Assembly: GCA_026387965.1 (NCBI GenBank)
Contig: JAPLKR010000025.1
Coordinates: 1-47,534 of the forward strand
Direction of reading: 5' to 3'
DNA from: Fusobacteriota bacterium
GTDB taxonomy: Bacteria; Fusobacteriota; Fusobacteriia; JAPLKR01
DNA: 47,534 bases
Positions 8,413 through 15,536 of the stretch are shown one piece after another. The stretch's first letter is position 1. Every line of letters starts with the position of its first letter. A model generated the notes under the pieces. That model did not search any database. It saw only the letters and a list, made by a program, of their open reading frames with translations, and was not told the origin of the DNA. The translations under genes and the position numbers were made by a program.

Positions 8413-8722
8413 ATGGATTTTTTTATTTATACTGGGATCTTTAATATGTTCTTTGAACTGATTGAGATTATTAACATGGCAATGCCTCTAATTCTCTTTC
8501 AGGAAAAGGAAAGAAAAACTGCTCCCATCTCTGTCCAAGTGGCTCTTTTCTAACAAAATTTATGAATAAAGTGAGTATGAATTTGTTGTATCCATTTGTT
8601 TAACGGGTAGCAATATCGAAAAAATAAGTATTGTCATTTTTAAAATAATTGTTATTACCTCTGTCATTGCTGTCGTGATTAGAATAATATATAAACCTCG
8701 TAATTGGTATCAGTGTGTTTGA
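8413..8722 (+). pseudogene. Decayed membrane-protein coding stretch (family not recognised)
   Basis: This lies in a 465-base gap between the BASS gene and the next gene. ATG 8413 opens a 46-codon frame (M-D-F-F-I-Y-T-G-I-F-N-M-F-F-E-L...) ending at TAA 8551. A second open stretch, 8570-8719, in the next frame encodes a hydrophobic helix (I-V-I-F-K-I-I-V-I-T-S-V-I-A-V-V-I-R) followed by Y-K-P-R-N-W-Y and a TGA. Neither has a convincing ribosome-binding site. The pattern looks like remnants of one membrane-protein gene broken by frameshift. The remaining sequence, 8334-8412 and 8723-8798, holds nothing else I can identify. Confidence 0.35.
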
Positions 8723-8798
8723 TGGAACAATTAAGTGGAAAGCTTACACATTATACGAATAAAAAGAAGAGTGAAAAACTTTATTTTGTGAGGAACAT

Positions 8799-9887
8799 AT
8801 GCTAATATTAAAGAGAATTTTTTTTGAACCTATCTTATATAAATTAATTATTGGGCTTTTTATTATTATGACAATTGATACTGTTTTATTTCACAATAAC
8901 ATCTATTCAAGATATTACTATGCCGATGTTGTCATTCTATACAGTTTTATTTCAAGCAGTGTTATTCGCTCCCTCTATGTTGCTAAAGAGCGTGTTATAT
9001 ACTCTCTCTCTGCTGTATTTGTCGGTCTCATCTGCTTAACACTTTTTAATAACAATATTCTTTTAAGTTATTATGTCGGAGCTTTTTTTCTCTATTTCCT
9101 CGCTTCAAAACTTGGGAATCCGACATTTATACGTGGGCTTGGACTCTATGGTGTTGTCATTGTTATTCACAACAACATACACTCTCTTGGGCAATCATAT
9201 GCCATGTATACTTTCGACAGAACCTATCAAACTCTTATCGGGGCTGCTGTTGTCGTTTGTGTTGAATTTGGTTATATTATTCTTCTGAGATACTTTCAAC
9301 ACAAGAAGCGTCTTAAATTAGGCACACTTTATAAAATTTCAAATCCTTCTAGTATTTTAAAGCCTAAACTCTCTTTTTTATCTTCATTTATCAAACCATT
9401 TAAAGATAAAAATTTTATTTTCATGTGTTTTACAATTTTGATAATCTCTTTAATCCTGCACTATGTACTGGGACTCTCCTATAATGTCTACGGCCTTGCC
9501 CTTATATTTGCACCAGGTATCTGCAAACTCAATTCAAAAGATTATTTTATCAATGTAAAAAAGTTTGGAAAGTCCATTGCCCTTTCAGTTATTGCGCTTG
9601 TTGTAATTTATGTCCTTCCATTAAATCATTCGAATTTTAATCTAACTATATTAATTGCTGTCATTGTTGTACATTTTGTCCCTTTTATCATACCATTTTT
9701 TAAAGATGAGGATAAACGGTTAGCCTATCGTATCATTATCATCTATTTTCTACAAGGATACCTGTTAAATCAAGATTACTCAATTGCACTAAGTTGGGTT
9801 ATAGCATTTATGTCCGTCTTTGTTGTAACGGGCATCATACTTTTCACTTATCTCTCCCTTACTACTAAATCTAAAATAATTTCATAA
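8799..9887 (+). CDS. Integral membrane protein, possible aromatic acid exporter (FUSC/ArAE-like)
   Basis: This 362-residue protein has two blocks of about five transmembrane helices (roughly residues 15-165 and 205-355) separated by a basic cytoplasmic loop. The segment R-T-Y-Q-T-L-I-G-A-A-V-V-V at the end of the first block resembles the R-x-x-D/Q-T-L-I-G-x-x-V-A motif of FUSC/aromatic acid exporter proteins, which also consist of two such helical blocks. The ATG at 8799 follows GTGAGGA. No operon partner is obvious. The substrate is unknown and the family call is moderate. Confidence 0.55.
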   Translation: MLILKRIFFEPILYKLIIGLFIIMTIDTVLFHNNIYSRYYYADVVILYSFISSSVIRSLYVAKERVIYSLSAVFVGLICLTLFNNNILLSYYVGAFFLYFLASKLGNPTFIRGLGLYGVVIVIHNNIHSLGQSYAMYTFDRTYQTLIGAAVVVCVEFGYIILLRYFQHKKRLKLGTLYKISNPSSILKPKLSFLSSFIKPFKDKNFIFMCFTILIISLILHYVLGLSYNVYGLALIFAPGICKLNSKDYFINVKKFGKSIALSVIALVVIYVLPLNHSNFNLTILIAVIVVHFVPFIIPFFKDEDKRLAYRIIIIYFLQGYLLNQDYSIALSWVIAFMSVFVVTGIILFTYLSLTTKSKIIS

Positions 9888-9920
9888 TAAAAGTCTATAA
9901 TTCATTTTAAGGAGTGTCCT

Positions 9921-10499
9921 ATGGCAATAGAACGATGTGAATGGTGTTTGAAATCCCAAATTTATATTAATTACCACGATAATGAATGGGGAACCCCAAT
10001 GCATAATGAGAAACAACATTTTGAATTTTTTCTCCTAGAAACCTTTCAAGCTGGACTCTCATGGCACACTATTTTACAAAAAAGAGAGGGCTTTCGTGAT
10101 GCCTTTGCTCAGTTTGAAGTTGAAAAAGTGGCAGCGTTTTCAGATGATAAAGTTGAAGAACTTATGTTAAATCATAATATTATCAGAAATCGCCTTAAGA
10201 TTCAAGCTGCTACTGTTAACGCGCAAAAATTTATCGAAATTCAAAAAGAATTTGGGAGTTTTGATGCTTACATCTGGGGATTTACTTCTGGAAAGCCTAC
10301 TGTGAATCACTGGAAAGCTCTCTCTGAAGTGCCCGCAACTACTGTGCTCTCAGATACTATCTCAAAAGATTTGAAAAATCGGGGGTTCAAATTTATTGGT
10401 AGTACAACCATCTACGCTCATCTACAAGCAATAGGTATCGTAAATGATCATTTAATCAGCTGTTTTAGACATCCCAATAATCAAAAAAGCTCAACATAA
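9921..10499 (+). CDS. tag: DNA-3-methyladenine glycosylase I
   Basis: This 192-residue enzyme removes 3-methyladenine from alkylated DNA. Family features include an N-terminal R-C-E-W-C with C6, the Y-H-D-N-E-W-G motif with H19, E-T-F-Q-A-G-L-S-W near residue 46, F-T-x-G-K-P-x-V-N-H-W, and the C-terminal N-D-H-L-I-S-C-F. The Cys and His residues at the two ends form the structural zinc site of Tag. AAGGAG precedes the start. The TAA stop lies in the loop of the following terminator hairpin. Confidence 0.95.
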   Translation: MAIERCEWCLKSQIYINYHDNEWGTPMHNEKQHFEFFLLETFQAGLSWHTILQKREGFRDAFAQFEVEKVAAFSDDKVEELMLNHNIIRNRLKIQAATVNAQKFIEIQKEFGSFDAYIWGFTSGKPTVNHWKALSEVPATTVLSDTISKDLKNRGFKFIGSTTIYAHLQAIGIVNDHLISCFRHPNNQKSST

Positions 10500-10517
10500 T
10501 GTTGGGCTTTTATTTTT
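10487..10517 (+). terminator. Rho-independent terminator of tag
   Basis: AAGCTCAACA (10487-10496) pairs with TGTTGGGCTT (10500-10509) with one G-T pair, and a T-rich run follows to 10518. The loop is the stop codon TAA of tag. The convergent minus-strand gene ends at 10518, so the hairpin may also stop transcription from that side. Confidence 0.8.
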
Positions 10518-11306
10518 TCACACTCCCATAAAATTTGGTTTTCGTTTCTCACAAAAAGCTTTAATTCCCTCTTGATAATCTTGACTTTCATATACTTCTT
10601 GGCGCATACGTTCTATTTTTTTCCTTAAATGCGGTGATACCTCTCCACAAGAAAGAAGCACATCTATTTCAACTTTAACCAGCTCAATATACAAGGGGGA
10701 CTTTTCACAAATAGTAATTGCAATTCTCTTGGCAAACTCTAAACTCTCTTCTTTATCAACAATATGATTAACGATTCCATATTCCATAGCTTTGTGACAG
10801 TTAATAGAACTAGCGGTATATAACATTTCTTTTAAATGATGAACACCTATGATACTCAGCATACTTTTTATGCCCTCTAAAGGATACGCCAGCGTGAAAT
10901 TGGCCGGGGTAATGGCAAAAAGACAATCGGGAGTTGCAATTACAATGTCTGTTAATAAAACAAGCTCAAAAGCACCGCCATATACACCGCCATTTACCAC
11001 TGAAATGATTGGCTTGGAAAAGTTTTTTATTTGATTAATAACACTTCTGAAATTACTACTTTCCCCCAGAGGATCTCCAAAAATATCTTTGAAATCTTTA
11101 ATACTATGGCCTGAAGAAAACATTTTACACTCTTTCGAAGCTTTTAATATTACACAGTGTGAACTGCTCTTTGAAATTTCATCAAAAATATCTGAAATTT
11201 CCGAAAGCATCTGTTTATTCAAGTAGTTATGTTTTGATGCGCAATTTAACTCGACAATAGAAATCAATCCCTCTTGATAATAATTTATCATTTCGTATTT
11301 TTTCAT
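10518..11306 (-). CDS. Methylmalonyl-CoA decarboxylase-like enzyme (crotonase superfamily, ScpB/YgfG type)
   Basis: This 262-residue crotonase-fold protein is closely reminiscent of E. coli ScpB (YgfG). It shares F-S-S-G-H-S-I at residues 63-69 (catalytic His 67 equivalent), K-P-I-I-S-V-V-N-G-G-V-Y-G-G-A-F-E forming the oxyanion hole, I-T-P-A-N-F-T-L-A-Y with the active-site Tyr, and the C-terminal block M-R-Q-E-V-Y-E-S-Q-D-Y-Q-E-G then E-K-R-K-P-N-F-M-G-V. The predicted reaction is (R)-methylmalonyl-CoA to propionyl-CoA plus CO2. No mutase or propionyl-CoA transferase gene is adjacent, so it is an orphan. The stop is TGA at the family's normal end. GGAGG precedes ATG 11306. Confidence 0.8.
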   Translation of the reverse strand: MKKYEMINYYQEGLISIVELNCASKHNYLNKQMLSEISDIFDEISKSSSHCVILKASKECKMFSSGHSIKDFKDIFGDPLGESSNFRSVINQIKNFSKPIISVVNGGVYGGAFELVLLTDIVIATPDCLFAITPANFTLAYPLEGIKSMLSIIGVHHLKEMLYTASSINCHKAMEYGIVNHIVDKEESLEFAKRIAITICEKSPLYIELVKVEIDVLLSCGEVSPHLRKKIERMRQEVYESQDYQEGIKAFCEKRKPNFMGV

Positions 11307-11324
11307 CGTTCCTCCAAAGTCAAT

Positions 11325-11352
11325 AAAAAAAGGTGATTAATCACCTTTTTTT
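11325..11352 (-). terminator. Rho-independent terminator of the five-gene membrane locus
   Basis: A 12-bp perfect inverted repeat (11325-11336 and 11341-11352) has a TTAA loop, with A-tracts on one side and T-tracts on the other. It lies immediately after the stop codon of the minus-strand gene at 11354-11923 and separates that operon from the crotonase-like gene. Confidence 0.85.
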
Positions 11353-11353
11353 A

Positions 11354-11923
11354 TTATTTAAGATTTTTTCTATTTTTGAATTTTGAGCAATAGTTTTCAG
11401 TTTCTGATTTAAATAATGATAAGCCATTTGGTTCAAGCCCTCTTTTAGGGATAATGAAGGCATTTACTTTCCCAAAAAAAAGTAGCAATTGATCTTTTGT
11501 CTCTACAACCTCAGTGATATTATCCCACAAAATCAACTTAGGACTCTCCTCAGATACTACATGTAGGCCTTTTTTTGTTGAGGTAATTTCAATTGGTATG
11601 TCTTTATTGCCGCGGCTTTCACTAATTTTCTTCTTAACAAGCTTCATATAACTTTTTTCAGTAATACTTTTTACAATGTGCGATATTGCGTATCCAAGTA
11701 TCGCTCCAATAATAGCCGTAATAACTATAGAGGTAAATTCAAATGTTTTGGTTTTCCACCAAGTGCATACAACTGCTACCACCATAATGACAATAGTAAA
11801 TAACATTCTATTTTTTTTAATCGTATTCATAACCACTTCATCACTGCCCATAAGATATTTATGATACGTTATTTGATCCTCAACTTTTAACACATACTGC
11901 AATGTAATAATTTCTTTTGCCAC
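11354..11923 (-). CDS. Membrane protein with YcxB-like C-terminal domain
   Basis: This 189-residue protein starts at GTG 11923 with AGGAG 6 nt upstream. The N-terminal about 38 residues are soluble, two transmembrane helices follow (about 40-58 and 65-85), and the C-terminal part (about 90-180) contains I-T-S-T-K-K-G-L-H-V...W-D-N-I-T-E-V-V-E-T-K-D-Q-L and then a strand ending I-P-K-R. This matches the layout of the YcxB-like domain (PF14317), a small membrane-associated domain of unknown role. It is the last gene of a minus-strand operon beginning at 15114. Confidence 0.65.
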   Translation of the reverse strand: MAKEIITLQYVLKVEDQITYHKYLMGSDEVVMNTIKKNRMLFTIVIMVVAVVCTWWKTKTFEFTSIVITAIIGAILGYAISHIVKSITEKSYMKLVKKKISESRGNKDIPIEITSTKKGLHVVSEESPKLILWDNITEVVETKDQLLLFFGKVNAFIIPKRGLEPNGLSLFKSETENYCSKFKNRKNLK

Positions 11924-11932
11924 CGTGCACTC

Positions 11933-12424
11933 CTACTTTTTCTTTTTTTGATTAGGCTTTATTTTAATGTTTTTATGCGTTATCGAGGAGGTTTTCGCCG
12001 ATTTGTTTTTAAAATTATTACCTTCGTTAGGCTTCTCGAACACCGCTTTAAGTATCTCCCGGTTAGTATAATAATTAGCGTGCATAAAAATATTATAAAC
12101 TAAAAAAATAATACAAATAATTAGTCCATACACTGAGATTACAGGCATTTTAAATCCTTGGCTTAAAACAACTAAAAGCATAACCACACCAATCAGTGTT
12201 GCTATCCAAATATATATGTGTTCCATCAAAGTATTCCTCATTAATAGCAAAGTCGTCACTATCGCATATACAACAGCTAAAATAATAATTAAAACCATTC
12301 CAACAGTAGCTATTGTCTCAAAAAAATAGTTATAAATCATTACTGCATATACAATCATAATTATAGCCACAATATAACTTAGTCCCAGTGTAACTGGAAA
12401 CATCCCTTTTATTTCCTTACTCAT
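11933..12424 (-). CDS. Small integral membrane protein of unknown function
   Basis: This 163-residue protein has four predicted transmembrane helices in the first 110 residues and a basic, hydrophilic tail ending in K-P-N-Q-K-K-K-K. I place the start at ATG 12424, 5 nt after AGGAG; an ATG at 12427 and a GTG at 12430 are alternatives. No family was recognised. It lies between the lipase-like gene and the YcxB-like gene in one operon, so a role in the same envelope process is plausible but unproven. Confidence 0.6.
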   Translation of the reverse strand: MSKEIKGMFPVTLGLSYIVAIIMIVYAVMIYNYFFETIATVGMVLIIILAVVYAIVTTLLLMRNTLMEHIYIWIATLIGVVMLLVVLSQGFKMPVISVYGLIICIIFLVYNIFMHANYYTNREILKAVFEKPNEGNNFKNKSAKTSSITHKNIKIKPNQKKKK

Positions 12425-12453
12425 CATCACTCCTAATTTAACTTCAAAAATTT

Positions 12454-13110
12454 TTACATAAATTTCCCATTTTTTAAAAATTGATCCACATATGAAACCG
12501 TTCTTGTTTTGTAATGAATCTCTTTGTGTCCATATGGAAGTACCTTAAAGTCAGCAAGACCAATCATATACACTGAAAAAATCGAAACCAACCCGTCGTT
12601 GATACCTTCTTCATATTTTCCAATCGCTAAATTACATTTATTACCCGCTAATGCTCCAGCTTCAATTTTAAATTCAAAATGCCTCTCTTTCGCAAGCTCT
12701 GTAGTAGTTTTAAGTGATTTGACTGTCTTAAAAAGTCGTGTGAATATTTTTATTTTGCTATCCGCTTTATCAGCTAGTGTAATTCCGTGATTTGGCGTTG
12801 CAATCATAACAATTCGAGCTACATGTAGTTGATTTTCTTCGCTTTTCTCAAGATACCGTCTAATTACCAACCCACCTGTACTGTGTCCTACCATATTAAC
12901 CTTTGTTCCAAAAGGAAGCTTTTCATATATTTCATTCATCTGTTTTTCAAAAATATTTTCAGCGTTCTCCACGGTTTTAAATCGTAGTGGTAAATTAGCA
13001 TAATATATTTCATACCCTAACTTTGATAACTCAAGTCCAAAATACTTCATATCACTTTTAGTCTTATTATATCCATGAATTAACACAACAACGTTACTAA
13101 TTTTTTCCAT
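12454..13110 (-). CDS. Alpha/beta-hydrolase, lipase/esterase-like
   Basis: This 218-residue cytoplasmic-looking hydrolase has no signal peptide. It opens V-V-V-L-I-H-G-Y (oxyanion region). The nucleophile elbow is G-H-S-T-G-G near residue 76, the I-A-T-P-N-H-G segment is typical of triacylglycerol lipase/PGAP1-like proteins, and the likely catalytic His lies in Y-G-H-K-E-I-H near the C-terminus. It follows the zinc-ribbon membrane protein gene by 8 bases. With the acyltransferase-like gene at 13834-15114 it suggests ester or lipid turnover. Confidence 0.8.
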   Translation of the reverse strand: MEKISNVVVLIHGYNKTKSDMKYFGLELSKLGYEIYYANLPLRFKTVENAENIFEKQMNEIYEKLPFGTKVNMVGHSTGGLVIRRYLEKSEENQLHVARIVMIATPNHGITLADKADSKIKIFTRLFKTVKSLKTTTELAKERHFEFKIEAGALAGNKCNLAIGKYEEGINDGLVSIFSVYMIGLADFKVLPYGHKEIHYKTRTVSYVDQFLKNGKFM

Positions 13111-13118
13111 TTGACCAC

Positions 13119-13832
13119 CTAAAAGTGTAATTTTTTCTTCATGCTCTCTTTAAGCTCTTCTGCCATATCATGATGGAAATAGAGGCAAAGAGCAAAAAGT
13201 CCCAGTAGGGGTATTAGCGTATATATGGAAAACGTAAAACGAAATCTCTCATAGAGATAAATTCCTACGGTTACATCAACGAAAAAGATAAGAATTTGTG
13301 CCATAATTAAATACAAGGCTCCCACTAAAAATATATTTCTAACTCCAAGACGTTTATAAAAATATATCGCTACTAAAGTAAATACATAGAAAAATATGAG
13401 TAAGGTCAGTTCAAAGGTCAGTTGAATATTAAATACCCCATCTTTCAAGTCAAGCAAGACAAAAAACAGAACTATGAGTACAAAATATTGTGTCGATATC
13501 CAATACTCTTTTCCTTTTGTGTAAAAAAGGGCAATAAGTATCCCAATCCATACTAAAGCCAGTGATATATCAGCAGGTTTAGACCAGCTAAATTGATGAC
13601 TTGTGCTTATATCTGATACAAAAAACGTTAATATTAGTAAGATAAATATAATTGATGTGATTATTCCAAGTCTAAATTTTCGTTTTCGAACTCTTTCTTT
13701 ATAAGATGTTTTTGCAACTGGAAACTTGTACTCTGTCTCTTTTATTAGCTCTTCTGGTACTTTAAAGTGGCAAAGTGGGCAAAACTTTTTATTTTCTTCA
13801 AGTTTAACACCACATTTTGAACAATACGACAT
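13119..13832 (-). CDS. Zinc-ribbon integral membrane protein (DUF6320-like)
   Basis: This 237-residue protein begins with a treble-clef/zinc-ribbon module, C4-x2-C7 and C18-x2-C21, followed by a basic linker and about six to seven transmembrane helices (residues about 52-225). The combination resembles DUF6320-type proteins found beside condensation-domain acyltransferase genes, and that is the case here: the upstream gene's stop is 1 base before this ATG. Molecular function is not established. Translational coupling with the acyltransferase suggests they act together at the membrane. Confidence 0.65.
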   Translation of the reverse strand: MSYCSKCGVKLEENKKFCPLCHFKVPEELIKETEYKFPVAKTSYKERVRKRKFRLGIITSIIFILLILTFFVSDISTSHQFSWSKPADISLALVWIGILIALFYTKGKEYWISTQYFVLIVLFFVLLDLKDGVFNIQLTFELTLLIFFYVFTLVAIYFYKRLGVRNIFLVGALYLIMAQILIFFVDVTVGIYLYERFRFTFSIYTLIPLLGLFALCLYFHHDMAEELKESMKKKLHF

Positions 13833-13833
13833 T

Positions 13834-15114
13834 TTACCCCCTATTACTCTCTATTTTAACGTTTATTCCTAATTGAACGAGTTTTCTAAAAAAACGTCTT
13901 TCTATCTCTGTGTCATCACATAAACTTCCAAAAGAAATCGCCAGTATTCCTTTAGTTGCAATGAGGCCAACTTTAATTTTATTTAGATCACTTGGTGGTG
14001 GATAAAATTCAATCGTATCAATTAATTTTTCTGCTTTTAAATCAAACTTTTGTAGTCCAAGATTAGAAAACCCACTCGTATAATTTCCTTCCCCAATTCT
14101 GCTGTATAGTATGGGTAGAACGATATCCTTAATAACAAGAGGTACCAATCTATTGAAAATATTGTTACTATGTGCTATTACCTGCTTCAATTCTGAATTT
14201 AAAAATCTCTTGTGTAACCTAGATTTAAAGAAATACTTCACATAATCAATAATCTCATCAAATTCATAATATCCATATTTTGTTTCAATCGTTGGAACAA
14301 GTGAGATAAAAAAATTCCACATAGTTGCATTTGGATAGAACCTTCTAAGATCAACAGGAATATTTATTGAAACTGGACGTTTTGTCAGAAGTTTACGCTT
14401 TAAATAAGGCTGCTCTTTAATATAATCAAACACTGTTTCAAAATAGAGAGCAAGTAGAAACTCTGAAATTGTAGTTTCATATTTTAGCGCTTCGCGTTTT
14501 ATCTCTTCTACTGACAAATACCCAGTAGTGACAAAGTATACTCCTTTGTTATTCTTTTTATAAGGGAAATGCATTGCTTTTTTTAATTTCTGTGATGGTA
14601 GATGAAACATTTTTATGTGATTTTTGATAAATCCATCTTCCACTTCCCTTTCATCAATTTTCAATTCAAATAATGTGCTATATTTTTCATAATTTAAATC
14701 AAAGTCAGAAATTAAATTAGCATATATCTCTAAAAGTAATTTCAGAAATGTTGTTGCGCCAATACCATCTGTAAGCCCATGCATAATTTCAAGGGATATT
14801 CTTGAGTTGTAATAGATTAGATTCAGGGGAAAAAAACCTTTATCCTTATGAGTACACGGATAAAATATTTCAAGTTCTGCTGTCCTAATTTCTTTACATT
14901 TTTCAAAATAGTTCCAAAAAAAACCTTTTTTTCTCACTACATTAAAATAAGGAAAGCGCTTCAATGTAAGTTCGAATGCACTGTTTAAACACGGTACATC
15001 TACAGAAGTGTTTAGTGTAACAGAAAATCTATAAAAAGTTGTTGTACGCTCAGAAATTACAGAACCATATAATTTCCCAGCATTCTCCATCCTGAACCAC
15101 TCTCTTTTGTTCAT
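13834..15114 (-). CDS. Condensation-fold acyltransferase (alcohol acetyltransferase/PapA-like)
   Basis: This 426-residue protein belongs to the chloramphenicol-acetyltransferase/condensation fold. The N-terminus W-F-R-M-E-N-A-G-K-L-Y-G followed by F-P-Y-F-N-V-V resembles alcohol acetyltransferase-like proteins. The active-site region is M-H-G-L-T-D-G-I-G-A near residue 139, a variant of H-H-x-x-x-D-G in which the first His is replaced by Met and the second is kept. A later segment, P-V-S-I-N-I-P-V-D-L-R-R, is also family-like. It is the first gene of the operon ending at 11354. The acyl donor and acceptor are unknown; an extended -10 promoter lies upstream. Confidence 0.72.
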   Translation of the reverse strand: MNKREWFRMENAGKLYGSVISERTTTFYRFSVTLNTSVDVPCLNSAFELTLKRFPYFNVVRKKGFFWNYFEKCKEIRTAELEIFYPCTHKDKGFFPLNLIYYNSRISLEIMHGLTDGIGATTFLKLLLEIYANLISDFDLNYEKYSTLFELKIDEREVEDGFIKNHIKMFHLPSQKLKKAMHFPYKKNNKGVYFVTTGYLSVEEIKREALKYETTISEFLLALYFETVFDYIKEQPYLKRKLLTKRPVSINIPVDLRRFYPNATMWNFFISLVPTIETKYGYYEFDEIIDYVKYFFKSRLHKRFLNSELKQVIAHSNNIFNRLVPLVIKDIVLPILYSRIGEGNYTSGFSNLGLQKFDLKAEKLIDTIEFYPPPSDLNKIKVGLIATKGILAISFGSLCDDTEIERRFFRKLVQLGINVKIESNRG

Positions 15115-15169
15115 CCATGCTCCTTATTTTGTATAGCTAATTATTAAATACGTCTTATTTCTCTCTAAT

Positions 15170-15178
15170 ATTATATCA
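15170..15178 (-). promoter_or_regulatory. Extended -10 promoter for the acyltransferase operon
   Basis: On the minus strand TG-A-TATAAT (15178-15170) lies about 55 bases upstream of ATG 15114, just past the terminator of the preceding unit. No good -35 is visible, as is common for extended -10 promoters. Confidence 0.5.
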
Positions 15179-15187
15179 AAAAATATG

Positions 15188-15223
15188 GAAAAGGACTACT
15201 CTAATTACTGAGTAGTCCTTTTC
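15188..15223 (-). terminator. Rho-independent terminator of the interrupted small ORF
   Basis: A 14-bp inverted repeat (15188-15201 and 15210-15223) has an 8-nt loop. On the minus strand it lies 11 bases after the TAA at 15235. A U-rich stretch (CATATTTTTT) follows on that strand. Confidence 0.75.
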
Positions 15224-15234
15224 TCAAAAAAAGT

Positions 15235-15489
15235 TTATTGTATAATGTTGTATTTTCGTTCTGAGTTGGCTCTGTAGAATCGTTTAGAATAAAACATAGC
15301 AATTTCTAAAATTTCTTTCAACCTTACTCTTTCAAGTTGCACTAGAAAAATTGCCACTATCCGCGGTTTTTTGATTCAATACTGTAATGTGTCTGATTTT
15401 TTAAACTTTAAGTCGACTATTACACGCCAATTGTATCTCTCATTTGCTGTTTTCCCGAGAGATTCGCTCATTTTAATTTTTCCTACCAT
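15235..15489 (-). pseudogene. 84-codon frame interrupted by a single in-frame TGA
   Basis: From ATG 15489 (alternative ATG 15471) the frame encodes 37 residues, meets TGA at 15378-15376, and continues in the same frame for 46 more codons to TAA 15235. Product parts are M-V-G-K-I-K-M-S-E-S-L-G-K-T and, after the TGA, I-K-K-P-R-I-V-A-I-F-L-V-Q-L-E-R with a basic amphipathic C-terminus. A strong terminator follows directly. No family was recognised. The likeliest reading is a recent nonsense mutation. The rest of the 15115-15536 gap holds a promoter and the terminator. Recoding of TGA cannot be excluded, but no clear selenocysteine-insertion hairpin is seen. Confidence 0.45.
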
Positions 15490-15536
15490 GAAACTATATT
15501 TTTATGATTTATTAGATTTTTAAAAATGAACTTGCA

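Noticed and set aside
15376-15378. TGA read as Trp (alternative genetic code)
   Set aside because: TGA ends the BASS gene and the ScpB-like gene exactly at family-typical ends, and Trp is encoded by TGG throughout, so the code is standard.
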